Positions 27,555-34,822 are shown, numbered from the stretch's first letter. The stretch: DNA of 44,531 bases from Acidovorax sp. GW101-3H11 (GCF_001633105.1 NZ_LUKZ01000012.1:50499-95029), one strand, 5' to 3'. Notes: generated by a model from the sequence alone, not told the origin. Made by a program: numbers and translations.

Positions 27555-28352
27555 ATGTCAATCAAAGAGTTCGAAGGCAAGGTGGCCTTCATCACCGGTG
27601 GCGGCACCGGCATCGGCGCAGCGGTTGCGCAGCAGTTCGTGGCAGCCGGAGGGCGCGTGGTGCTCATGGGCCGCCGGCGCGAGCCCCTGCTCGCGGTGGC
27701 CGAGCCAATCGGTGGCCTGGTGGTGGCCGGCGATGCCGCCAATGCACAGGACGTGCGGGCCGCGCTGGCCGAGGCACGCGCGCACTTTGGTGGCATCGAT
27801 GTGCTGGTGGCCAATGCAGGTGGCCATGGCGTGGGCGAGCTGACGGCCACCGACGACGAGGCCTGGCACATGGCCACCCGGTTGAACCTGGACACCGCCT
27901 TTGTCTGCGCCCGCGAGCTGATGCCTGGGCTGATCGAGCGGCGCGGCAACGTGGTTGTGCTCTCGTCCCTCGCGGGCCATTTCGCGAGGCCCGGCGTGGT
28001 GGGCTATGTGACGATGAAACACGCGCTCATCGGTTTGACCCGCTCACTGGCGCGGGACTACGGCCGGCACGGTGTGCGCACCAACGCGGTCTGCCCGGGC
28101 TGGGTGCGCACCGCGATGGCCGATGAGCAGATGCAGGTGCTCATCGACAAACACCAGCTCGCCAATGTTGATGCCGCCTACGCCCTGGTCGCGCGCGACG
28201 TGCCGCTGGGCCGCGCGGCCGAGCCCCGCGAGGTGGCCGACGCCGTGCTCTACCTCGCATCCCCGCGCGCGAGCATGGTCAACGGAACCTTCCTGATGGT
28301 GGATGGCGGCGCCTCCGCCGTTGACCTTCCCACCATTGCCTTTGCCCACTGA
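27555..28352 (+). CDS. Short-chain dehydrogenase/reductase (SDR)
   Basis: Classical SDR, 265 residues, with cofactor motif FITGGGTGIGAAVAQQF, NAGG, the catalytic Ser in VVVLSSLAG and YVTMK as the YxxxK pair. NGTFLMVDGGAS is the usual C-terminal motif. MGRRREP after the second strand suggests NADP(H) binding. GGAGGT precedes the ATG. It is divergent from the GMC gene across 151 bp and heads a tight operon with the MoaF and NTF2-like genes. It probably oxidises or reduces a hydroxyl or keto group on the pathway substrate; the substrate is unknown. Confidence 0.88.
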   Translation: MSIKEFEGKVAFITGGGTGIGAAVAQQFVAAGGRVVLMGRRREPLLAVAEPIGGLVVAGDAANAQDVRAALAEARAHFGGIDVLVANAGGHGVGELTATDDEAWHMATRLNLDTAFVCARELMPGLIERRGNVVVLSSLAGHFARPGVVGYVTMKHALIGLTRSLARDYGRHGVRTNAVCPGWVRTAMADEQMQVLIDKHQLANVDAAYALVARDVPLGRAAEPREVADAVLYLASPRASMVNGTFLMVDGGASAVDLPTIAFAH

Positions 28353-28363
28353 AAGCCCCTCCC

Positions 28364-29164
28364 ATGACCCAGCTTGCATCCCCTGCGCCTACCCCTGCCG
28401 GGTGGAAAACCTACGACCAGTTCGCCGCAGGCATCGCCACCAACCGGCTGCCGCAGAGCGAGGCCCTGAAGGGCCAGACGCTGCACATCGACCTGCCTGC
28501 GCGTGCCCTGCATCTGCACTTCCCACAACCGCATCAGGTGGCCTGGACAGACACCGCGCATGGCGAAGGCCGCGACGCGTACGAAGCCGTGGAGGTGGCG
28601 CCCGGCACATTCTTCATCGACATCACGTTTGCCGCGCGCCCACTGTCCGCGCTAACGGTGATCGTGAACCTGCACACACGCCGCGTGCTGGCCATCGAAT
28701 GCCGCGTGCGCAGCCCCGAAGAAGCCGGCGCCGAACCCCGCGTGGCCCAGGACTTCCTGGTGGGCACCCTGGCGGGCGGCCTGGCCAGCGGCCTGGTGCC
28801 ACGGGAAAGCCGCGACCTGATCGGCCTGCGCACCTGGCAGACCTACAGCCCCAACCACACCTACGAGCACACTTACCTCAGCTCCGAGCGCTACTGCTGG
28901 CAGTGCCTGGTGGGCGTGCAGCGCGGCCATGGCGACGTGGACATGGCGACCTACTACCAGTTCGATGAGCAGCAGTACATCTTCACCTTCCGCGAGTTCC
29001 TGATTCCGGTCGCGTCGGTGTTCTTCTTCAACTTCGAAAGCCAGCGCTCGACCGGCAAGTTCCTCGGTTTAACCGGGGACGGCTCGGTCGCCAACAGCCC
29101 CGCAGGGGCCTTCATGCAGACCGCATCCACCACCACCTACCCGGCCTCCCACGCCCCCATCTGA
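28364..29164 (+). CDS. MoaF-family protein (monoamine regulon type)
   Basis: Two-domain protein of the MoaF family; 266 residues. The N-terminal half (LKGQTLHIDLPARALHLHF, AVEVAPGTFFIDITF) and C-terminal half (NHTYEHTYLSSERYCWQC, VDMATYYQFDEQQYIFTFRE) look like two beta barrels of the calycin kind. The name comes from a gene of the Klebsiella monoamine (tyramine) regulon, not from molybdopterin synthesis, although databases call it molybdenum cofactor biosynthesis protein F. It follows the SDR gene by 11 bp and precedes the NTF2-like gene by 10 bp. Biochemical role unknown; an enzyme or binding protein for aromatic amine metabolism is plausible. Confidence 0.82.
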   Translation: MTQLASPAPTPAGWKTYDQFAAGIATNRLPQSEALKGQTLHIDLPARALHLHFPQPHQVAWTDTAHGEGRDAYEAVEVAPGTFFIDITFAARPLSALTVIVNLHTRRVLAIECRVRSPEEAGAEPRVAQDFLVGTLAGGLASGLVPRESRDLIGLRTWQTYSPNHTYEHTYLSSERYCWQCLVGVQRGHGDVDMATYYQFDEQQYIFTFREFLIPVASVFFFNFESQRSTGKFLGLTGDGSVANSPAGAFMQTASTTTYPASHAPI

Positions 29165-29174
29165 GCCACACCCC

Positions 29175-29567
29175 ATGACCATCAGCAATTTCGACATCAT
29201 CCAGGCCCACTACGCCGCCTCCGACCGCAAAGACATCGCGGGCATGATGGCCCACGTCTCACCCGAGGTCCGCTGGACGGAGATGGCGGGCTTTCCCTGT
29301 GCCGGCACCTGGGTCGGGCCACAGCAGGTCATCGACAACGTCTTCGCGGCACTGGGTGCCGCCTGGGAGGGCTATCAATTTCAACTGGAGCGTCTGATCG
29401 ACGGCGGCGACCGCATCGTGGGCGTGGGTGATTACCGCGGCACCTACCGCGCCACCGGCAAGCCCATGCACGCGCGGGTGGTGCATGTATGGCAGCTCCA
29501 GGACCAGCAGGTGGTGGCGTTCGAGCAGTTCACTGACACGCTGCTGGTGGCCCGTGCGATGGCCTGA
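29175..29567 (+). CDS. NTF2-like/SnoaL-type protein
   Basis: Small alpha+beta cone protein of the nuclear-transport-factor-2-like superfamily; 130 residues. The opening FDIIQAHYAASDRKDIAGMM and the strands VRWTEMAGFPCAGTWVG, RIVGVGDYRGTYRATGK and ARVVHVWQLQDQQVVAFEQF match SnoaL-like proteins. Members include isomerases, lyases and proteins with no known activity, so the function cannot be assigned. It is last in the SDR-MoaF-NTF2 operon. The polar residues pointing into the cone (Trp, Glu, Asp, His of VVHVW) are those expected of catalytic members. Confidence 0.8.
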   Translation: MTISNFDIIQAHYAASDRKDIAGMMAHVSPEVRWTEMAGFPCAGTWVGPQQVIDNVFAALGAAWEGYQFQLERLIDGGDRIVGVGDYRGTYRATGKPMHARVVHVWQLQDQQVVAFEQFTDTLLVARAMA

Positions 29568-29589
29568 GGCACGTCGCAGACCGCTTCGC

Positions 29590-29750
29590 TATACTGCGCT
29601 CCATGCCCACACACACCTCCTTTGCCATGACCGCCGCATCTGCGGTGGCATTGCAATGTGTGGGCAAAGCCAAAAAACCAGAGCTCATCTGACCGGAGCT
29701 GTGGTTCCGTCCGGATGAGCGACGGAACCACCTGGTAGAGAAATACCCCT
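29590..29750 (+). ncRNA. Candidate structured leader RNA upstream of the DapA-family gene
   Basis: A -10-like TATACT (29590-29595) is followed by a run of strong pairings. A 10-bp stem pairs 29604-29613 with 29657-29666 and encloses a second hairpin (29623-29634 with 29642-29650). An 11-bp stem GTGGTTCCGTC/GACGGAACCAC pairs 29701-29711 with 29721-29731. Bases 29683-29688 plus 29693-29697 could instead pair with 29710-29720, destroying that last stem. A pyrimidine tract (29749-29766) follows. The mutually exclusive folds look like an attenuator or riboswitch. No known class was recognised. Confidence 0.4.
29603..29692 (+). CDS. Possible 29-aa leader peptide
   Basis: An ATG 7 nt after the TATACT box opens a 29-codon frame ending at TGA 29692, product starting MPTHTSFAMTAASAV. 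There is no room for a Shine-Dalgarno site if transcription starts where the -10 predicts, so it would be leaderless. It overlaps the first two stems of the structured leader, and its stop lies directly before the alternative pairing. It may be a regulatory leader peptide or chance. Confidence 0.2.
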   Translation: MPTHTSFAMTAASAVALQCVGKAKKPELI

Positions 29751-29834
29751 TCTTTTTTCTTCCCTTCCCGGCATTCCGCGCGCTTTTCTTTCGGGCGGTT
29801 CTTCCCTTGGTCGAACCTTCAAAGGACGCTACGC

Positions 29835-30764
29835 ATGCCCACGCTGACGACACCCTCTGCTGCACCCACCGCAGCCCACCCTGCGCCCACCCGCATGCCC
29901 TTCAGCGGACTCTGGATCGCCCTGGTCACACCGTTCAAGGACGGTGCCGTGGACCACCCGGCGCTTGCCGCCCTCACCGCCCGGCTGCGTGCCCAGGGGG
30001 TGGCAGGCTTTGTTGCCTGCGGCTCCACGGGCGAAGCCGCTGCACTCGACAAGGCTGAGCAGTTGCAGGTGCTGGAGACGGTGCTCCAGGCCGCCCAGGG
30101 CCTGCCCGTGGTGATGGGCGTGTCGGGCTACCACCAGGGCCAGGTGCTGCAGCAGGTACAGGCCCTGGCGCGCTACCCGGTGGCAGGATTACTGGTGTCG
30201 GCCCCGCACTACATCCGCCCCTCGCAGGAAGGTTTGCTGCACTGGTTCCGCACCCTGGCCGACGCCAGCGCCGTGCCCCTGCTCATCTACGACATTCCGT
30301 ACCGCACAGGCGCCACGATCACCACCGAAACGCTGCTGGCGCTGGCCGCGCACCCGCGCATCCAGGCCATCAAGGACTGCGGCGGCAGCCCCGCCAAGAC
30401 GCAGGCCCTGATCAGCGATGGCCGCCTGCAGGTGCTGACGGGCGAAGACGCGCAGATCTTCCACACGCTGGCGCTGGGCGGCGCGGGCGCGATCTCGGCC
30501 AGCGCGCACTGGCAGACGCCCCGCTTTGTGGAACTGATGGCCTTGCTGCGCGCAGGCGACCTGGGTGAAGCCCGTCGCGTGTGGCGGGCCCTGCTGCCCT
30601 GGATCGAGGTCTGCTTTGCCGAGCCCAACCCGGCACCACTGAAGACCGTGCTGGCCCATGCGGGCGAGATGTGCAATGAATTGCGGGCGCCGATGATGGG
30701 CGCCTCGGAGGCACTGAACCTGCGCCTGCAGGCCCAGGCCTGCGCCGGGCTCAGCCCCCGGTAA
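29835..30764 (+). CDS. DapA-family (dihydrodipicolinate synthase/N-acetylneuraminate lyase) aldolase
   Basis: Class I aldolase-type TIM barrel, 309 residues with an N-terminal extension of about 20 residues rich in Pro and Ala. It has GLWIALVTPF, the GSTGE loop, the substrate Tyr in SAPHYIRPS (Y126), the Arg of IYDIPYRTG (R157) and the Schiff-base Lys in AIKDCGG (K180). These fit 4-hydroxy-tetrahydrodipicolinate synthase, but paralogues acting on other 2-keto acids look the same, and no lysine gene is near. AAGGA precedes the ATG. Its 3' end overlaps moaD by 14 bp in convergent orientation. A long structured leader precedes it. Confidence 0.85.
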   Translation: MPTLTTPSAAPTAAHPAPTRMPFSGLWIALVTPFKDGAVDHPALAALTARLRAQGVAGFVACGSTGEAAALDKAEQLQVLETVLQAAQGLPVVMGVSGYHQGQVLQQVQALARYPVAGLLVSAPHYIRPSQEGLLHWFRTLADASAVPLLIYDIPYRTGATITTETLLALAAHPRIQAIKDCGGSPAKTQALISDGRLQVLTGEDAQIFHTLALGGAGAISASAHWQTPRFVELMALLRAGDLGEARRVWRALLPWIEVCFAEPNPAPLKTVLAHAGEMCNELRAPMMGASEALNLRLQAQACAGLSPR

Positions 30765-31005
30765 CGGGAGGGAAGAACGCCACCTCGGCCCCGTCGGGCA
30801 GGGTGGCGGATTCATCGCTCAAGGTCTGGTTGAGTGCCATGCGCACGGCCCGGCCGCGCGCCAGGCTGCTCGCATGGGCGCCGCCGCGCGCGATGAGTTC
30901 ATCCCGCAGCGCACCGAGCGTGGCGGCTGCCGTTTCCACCGCCTCTTGCCCGGTGCCGATGGCCTCGCGGATGGAGGCGAAATAGCGGACGGTGATCCTG
31001 TTCAT
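30751..31005 (-). CDS. moaD: Molybdopterin synthase sulfur-carrier subunit MoaD
   Basis: Ubiquitin-fold protein that carries sulfur as a C-terminal thiocarboxylate to MoaE. It has 84 residues from ATG 31005 (MNRITVRYFASIREAIG), ending in the diagnostic FFPPVTGG with terminal Gly-Gly. The start is chosen by family length; an earlier ATG at 31056 would add 17 residues from an intergenic palindrome. It is separated from its partner gene moaE by the catabolic block. Confidence 0.94.
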   Translation of the reverse strand: MNRITVRYFASIREAIGTGQEAVETAAATLGALRDELIARGGAHASSLARGRAVRMALNQTLSDESATLPDGAEVAFFPPVTGG

Positions 31006-31030
31006 CGCCGGGCCGCCCCAAGATGAAAAG

Positions 31031-31077
31031 CGGCCCCCTCGGGGGGCAGCGACCACACGAAGTGGGAAGCGTGGGGG
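31031..31077. repeat. Palindromic intergenic element between moeA and moaD
   Basis: GCCCCC(TCG)GGGGGC (31033-31047) is followed by CCAC(ACGAA)GTGG (31053-31065) and a final GGGGG. Two stacked hairpins in a 79-bp gap resemble short palindromic elements that I remember from gene ends in Comamonadaceae. It could also reduce read-through from moeA into moaD. Confidence 0.45.
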
Positions 31078-31084
31078 TTAACAT

Positions 31085-32344
31085 TCATGCCAAAAGCTCC
31101 GAGAAGGCGATGTACCGCACGGTGTCGCACGCAGCAATGGTCTGGCCCGCCGGGTTATCTACCACTCCATCGCCCCAGGCGGCCGAGGTGAGCACGCCCG
31201 AACTCTGGTTGTTGAACAGGTCCAGCCCGCCCGCCGCGTTGTGGCGCACACGCAGGAATTCGCGGCGCTTGTCGGCCTTGGGCCAGCTGAAATCTGCCCG
31301 CATGGCCACGGATTGGGACGCCACATCCAACACGCCCTGCAGCCGCAGCACAAACGGCCGCACCAGCAGCGCAAAGGTCAGAAAGCTCGACACCGGATTG
31401 CCGGGCAGGCCCATGAAGTGGGCGGCACCCCCTTCACGCGGGATCTGGCCGTAGGCGAACGGCTTGCCGGGCTTCATGGCGATCTGCCACAGGTCCAGCG
31501 TGCCCAGCGACTCGACGGCGGGCTTGATGTGGTCTTCCTCGCCCACGCTCACGCCGCCGCTGGTCAGGATCAGGTCGTGCGCGGCACTCGCGTCGCGCAG
31601 GGCCGCGATGGTGGCATCCCGCCGGTCGGGCACTATGCCGAAGTCCGTCACCTCGCAGCCCAGGCGCAGCAGCATGGCGCGCAAGAAGAAGCGGTTGCTG
31701 TTGTAGATGGCGCCGGGGCGCATCTGCTCGGGCGGCACCTCGCCGGGCATGACAAGTTCGTCGCCGGTGGAGAACAGCGCCACGCGCGGGCGGCGGGCCA
31801 CCTGCAGCTGGTGTTGGCCGATGCTGGCGGCCAGGCCCAGCTCGGCGGGCGTGAGACGCGTGCCCGCCGACAGCACCACGCCCCCCCGGGTGATGTCCTC
31901 GCCCGCGCTGCGGATCCACTGGCCGGCTTGGGGGACGGCGTTGATACACACCGCGCCCAGGCCACCGGCAGCTGCAGCGGCAAGGGCCTCACAGTCTTCC
32001 TGCATCAGGATCGCATCGGCGCCTGCGGGCACCGGTGCGCCGGTGAAGATGCGCGCCGCCGTGCCGGGCTGCAGCGGGTAGCCCGCACTGCCCGCTGGAA
32101 TGCGCTGCGACACGGGCAACACCACCCCTGCGGCTGCCACATCGGCGCAGCGCACGGCGTAGCCGTCCATCGAGCTGTTGTCCTGCGGCGGCACCTGCAG
32201 GGCCGAGACGCAGTCCTGCGCCAGCACGCGGCCATCGGCGTCAAAGGTGGTGACGGTATCGGTGCCCGGCAGCGGCGTGGCGTGGGCCAGCAGCTCGGCC
32301 AGCGCGTCGTCCAGCGCCTTGAGGGGCTTCATTGGGGGGCGCAT
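31085..32344 (-). CDS. moeA: Molybdopterin molybdenumtransferase MoeA
   Basis: Inserts molybdate into adenylated molybdopterin. It has 419 residues and the full MoeA domain order: N-terminal domain with QDNSSMDGYAVR, the small beta domain with PVSQRIPAGSAG and RIFTGAPVPAGADAILMQED, the MoCF-binding domain with LFSTGDELV, DLILTSGGVSVGEEDH and FMGLPGNPVS, and the C-terminal beta domain. ATG 32344 has GGAGGG 8 nt upstream; an ATG at 32332 overlaps the mobB stop (ATGA) and is the alternative start. It is coupled to mobB. Confidence 0.95.
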   Translation of the reverse strand: MRPPMKPLKALDDALAELLAHATPLPGTDTVTTFDADGRVLAQDCVSALQVPPQDNSSMDGYAVRCADVAAAGVVLPVSQRIPAGSAGYPLQPGTAARIFTGAPVPAGADAILMQEDCEALAAAAAGGLGAVCINAVPQAGQWIRSAGEDITRGGVVLSAGTRLTPAELGLAASIGQHQLQVARRPRVALFSTGDELVMPGEVPPEQMRPGAIYNSNRFFLRAMLLRLGCEVTDFGIVPDRRDATIAALRDASAAHDLILTSGGVSVGEEDHIKPAVESLGTLDLWQIAMKPGKPFAYGQIPREGGAAHFMGLPGNPVSSFLTFALLVRPFVLRLQGVLDVASQSVAMRADFSWPKADKRREFLRVRHNAAGGLDLFNNQSSGVLTSAAWGDGVVDNPAGQTIAACDTVRYIAFSELLA

Positions 32345-32898
32345 GGCACCAGCCCTCCGTGCAGTTCCCAGTTGTATTCAAAGCGGTGCCCGTACTCGAT
32401 CAGCCAGTCCACCACCTGCGCGGGCTGGTTCAGGTCCAGCAGCGGCAGCTGGGTGGGCTGGGGCAGGCTTCCGGCGGCGTCGGTGGCCACGGCCACCACA
32501 AAGTCGTCCTCGGGGTAGCGCACGGGCTTGGCCACCTGGCCCGGCTCGGGCGCGCGCCAGACTTCAACCTTGAGCAGGTCGCTGTCCTTGAAGCCCTCCA
32601 CCAGCACCCAGTCCACGCCCTGGTACAGCTCGGCCAGCAGGTGGTGCACGCTGAGCGCGGCGGGCTGCTCGAACTCACGCACCAGCATCAGGCGCTTGTC
32701 CGATGCGGCCACCACCTCAAAAGCGCCTGCCTCGCGGTGGCGGTAGGTGTCCTTGCCCGGGTGGTCGATGTCGAAACTGTGGTGCGCATGCTTGACCACC
32801 GACACGCGCAGGCCCCGCAGCCGCAGCTCGGGGATCAGCTGCTCGACCAGCGTGGTCTTGCCACTGCCGGAGAACCCGGCAAAACCGACAACCTTCAT
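32329..32898 (-). CDS. mobB: Molybdopterin-guanine dinucleotide biosynthesis protein MobB
   Basis: GTP-binding accessory protein for converting Mo-molybdopterin to its guanine dinucleotide form. It has 189 residues. The N-terminus carries the P-loop GFSGSGKTTL; SVVKHAHHSFDIDHPGKDTYRH is split here as two conserved blocks, and LVEGFKDSDLLKVEVWR is the family's third motif. mobA is not in the window. It overlaps moeA by 16 bp or 4 bp depending on the moeA start. Confidence 0.93.
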   Translation of the reverse strand: MKVVGFAGFSGSGKTTLVEQLIPELRLRGLRVSVVKHAHHSFDIDHPGKDTYRHREAGAFEVVAASDKRLMLVREFEQPAALSVHHLLAELYQGVDWVLVEGFKDSDLLKVEVWRAPEPGQVAKPVRYPEDDFVVAVATDAAGSLPQPTQLPLLDLNQPAQVVDWLIEYGHRFEYNWELHGGLVPCAPQ

Positions 32899-32911
32899 CC
32901 AGTGCTCCTTG

Positions 32912-32972
32912 GTTAGCTATCGTATTTATAGCTACTAGCGCTTACCAGACGCGCGCCAGGGGCGTTTTTTAT
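32912..32972 (+). repeat. Dispersed intergenic repeat, copy B
   Basis: TTTATAGCTACTAGCGCTT followed by ACCAGACGCGCGCCAGGGGC lies between thrC and mobB and matches copy A at 6097-6150. It is preceded by GTTAGCTATCGTA, so TAGCTA occurs twice in a short space. Coding potential is absent. Confidence 0.6.
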
Positions 32973-32979
32973 CTCAAAT

Positions 32980-32997
32980 CCCCCTCATAGAAGGGGG
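32980..32997 (-). terminator. Weak stem-loop downstream of thrC
   Basis: CCCCC and GGGGG 8 nt apart form a short stem 8 nt after the thrC stop on the minus strand. No good T-run follows (ATTTGAG), so termination would be partial at most. Confidence 0.35.
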
Positions 32998-33004
32998 CGC
33001 CGCC

Positions 33005-34450
33005 TCAGCCCTGCGCGGCCGGGGCGCAGTGGCGCTCGATGTAGGCCTTGACCTGCTCCACATCGGCGGGCATCACGTGCACGCGCTTGGGCAGGTCTTC
33101 GATGCCCGCAAACTTGGCGGGCCGCTCGGGCGCATGGCCCAGGGCCTCGATGATGGTCTCGGCGAACTTGATGGGCAGGGCGGTCTCCAGCACGATCATG
33201 GGCACCTTGGCATCGCTGTGGTGCTCGCGCGCCACCTTCACGCCGTCGGCGGTGTGGGTGTCGATGGTGACGCCGTGGCGCTCGAAGGTGTCCTTGATGG
33301 TGGCCAGGCGGTCGGCGTGGGTGCTCTTGCCACTTTCAAAGCCGTATTTCTTGGCGGCATCGGCAAACAGAGGGTCGGCGCTCAAATCGAAGCGGCCATA
33401 GGTTTGCAGCGCGGCGCTGAACAGCGCCTTGGTGCGCTGGCCGTTGCGGCCCAGCAGGTCGAAGATGAAACGCTCGAAGTTGCTGGCCTTGCTGATGTCC
33501 ATCGACGGGCTCGATGTCTCGTGCGTGTCGGCACTGCCCCGCACGCGGTACACGCCGGTGCGGAAGAACTCGTCCAGCACATCGTTTTCGTTCGTGGCCA
33601 CCACCAGCTTGGCAATGGGCAGGCCCATCATGCGCGCCACATGGCCTGCGCAGATGTTGCCGAAATTGCCCGAGGGCACCGTGAAGCTGACCTTCTGGTT
33701 GTTGGTCTCGGTGGCCTGGATGTAGCCCGCGAAGTAGTACACCACCTGCGCCAAGAGGCGCGCCCAGTTGATGGAGTTGACGGTGCCGATCTTGTACTTG
33801 GCCTTGAAGGCGTGGTCGTTGGAGACGGCCTTGACGATGTCCTGGCAGTCGTCAAACACGCCTTCGATGGCGATGTTGTGGATGTTCTCGTCCTGCAGGC
33901 TGAACATCTGCGCTTGCTGGAAGGCGCTCATGCGGCCATGCGGGCTGGTCATGAAGACGCGCACGCCCTCTTTGCCGCGCATCGCGTACTCGGCCGCGCT
34001 GCCCGTGTCGCCGCTGGTAGCGCCCAGGATGTTGAGCTGCTCGCCACGGCGGCCCAGTTCGTATTCGAACAGGTTGCCCAAGAGCTGCATGGCCATGTCC
34101 TTGAAGGCCAGCGTGGGGCCGTTGGACAGGGCTTCGAGCCACAGGCCGTCTTCGAGGTGGCGCAGGGGCACGATCTCGCCCGTGCCGAAGACTTCAGCGG
34201 TGTAGGTCTTGGCGCAGATGGCCTTGAGGTCCGCAGCGGGGATGTCGTCGATGTACAGCGACAGGATCTGGAAGGCCAGCTCGGCGTAGCCCTGCTCGTG
34301 GTAGGCCTTGCGCAGCTTGGTCAAGGCGGCGGCGGTGATCTTGGGGTACGTCTCGGGCAGGTACAGGCCGCCATCGGGCGCCAGGCCTTCGAGCAGGATG
34401 TCGCAGAACTGTTTGCGGTCTGCGTGGCCGCGTGTGCTGAGGTATTTCAT
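33005..34450 (-). CDS. thrC: Threonine synthase ThrC
   Basis: PLP enzyme that converts O-phosphohomoserine to threonine. It has 481 residues from ATG 34450 (MKYLSTRGHADRKQFCDILL), of the long bacterial/yeast type with the N-terminal domain. The PLP-binding Lys is in GPTLAFKDMAMQ (K117). Further marks are LGATSGDTGSAAEYAM, SINWARLLAQVVYYF and PSGNFGNICAG. It forms an operon with hom and the small membrane protein gene upstream. Confidence 0.97.
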   Translation of the reverse strand: MKYLSTRGHADRKQFCDILLEGLAPDGGLYLPETYPKITAAALTKLRKAYHEQGYAELAFQILSLYIDDIPAADLKAICAKTYTAEVFGTGEIVPLRHLEDGLWLEALSNGPTLAFKDMAMQLLGNLFEYELGRRGEQLNILGATSGDTGSAAEYAMRGKEGVRVFMTSPHGRMSAFQQAQMFSLQDENIHNIAIEGVFDDCQDIVKAVSNDHAFKAKYKIGTVNSINWARLLAQVVYYFAGYIQATETNNQKVSFTVPSGNFGNICAGHVARMMGLPIAKLVVATNENDVLDEFFRTGVYRVRGSADTHETSSPSMDISKASNFERFIFDLLGRNGQRTKALFSAALQTYGRFDLSADPLFADAAKKYGFESGKSTHADRLATIKDTFERHGVTIDTHTADGVKVAREHHSDAKVPMIVLETALPIKFAETIIEALGHAPERPAKFAGIEDLPKRVHVMPADVEQVKAYIERHCAPAAQG

Positions 34451-34472
34451 GAGGGGGTCCCGTCGGTGTCGC

Positions 34473-34787
34473 TCAAAGACTGATGCCGTACACGCGGATA
34501 TCAAGGTAAAAACGTGAGGCGATCAGCAGCAGGAAGCCGCCAATCAAGACCAGCCAGTGCACTGGCTTGTCCTCGTAATTGTCCGTGCGCTCCAGCAGCA
34601 CGAAGTACAGCCAGGCCGCCAGAAAACTGCCCACCCCGTTGAGGATGGCCTGCCCGCGTGGCATCGACCCGAACAGGGCGAGCATGACCAGCAGGCCGAA
34701 CCAGAACGCCAGGTGCCAGCGCGGCAGATCGACATGCGCCATCTTGAGCAGCGCCGACAGCGTGAGGGCGGCAACCAGGGTGGGCAT
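34473..34787 (-). CDS. Small multi-pass membrane protein between hom and thrC
   Basis: Unknown function; 104 residues with three hydrophobic segments: about residues 1-17, HLAFWFGLLVMLALFGSM to the middle, and VHWLVLIGGFLLLIASRFYL near the end, with a further weaker one around AILNGVGSFLAAWLYFVLLE. The charged loop ERTDNYEDKP lies before the last segment. It is 35 bp after hom and 22 bp before thrC, so it is certainly in the threonine operon. I do not recognise the family; a transport or membrane-quality role is possible but nothing shows it. Confidence 0.7.
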   Translation of the reverse strand: MPTLVAALTLSALLKMAHVDLPRWHLAFWFGLLVMLALFGSMPRGQAILNGVGSFLAAWLYFVLLERTDNYEDKPVHWLVLIGGFLLLIASRFYLDIRVYGISL

Positions 34788-34822
34788 GGCGGGGCAGCAT
34801 CATGGCGCGGCGTGGCCCGTCA

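Noticed and set aside
28364..29164. Assignment of MoaF to molybdenum cofactor synthesis
   Set aside because: Operon partners and the origin of the name point to the monoamine regulon; the real moa genes lie elsewhere on the other strand.
7643..30750. Mobile genomic island with att sites or integrase
   Set aside because: No integrase, transposase, tRNA or flanking direct repeat was seen, and composition matches the rest; only gene order suggests insertion.
29835..30764. DapA-family gene as the essential lysine-pathway dapA
   Set aside because: It has an unusual N-terminal extension and no lysine-pathway neighbours; a paralogue is equally likely, so no symbol was given.
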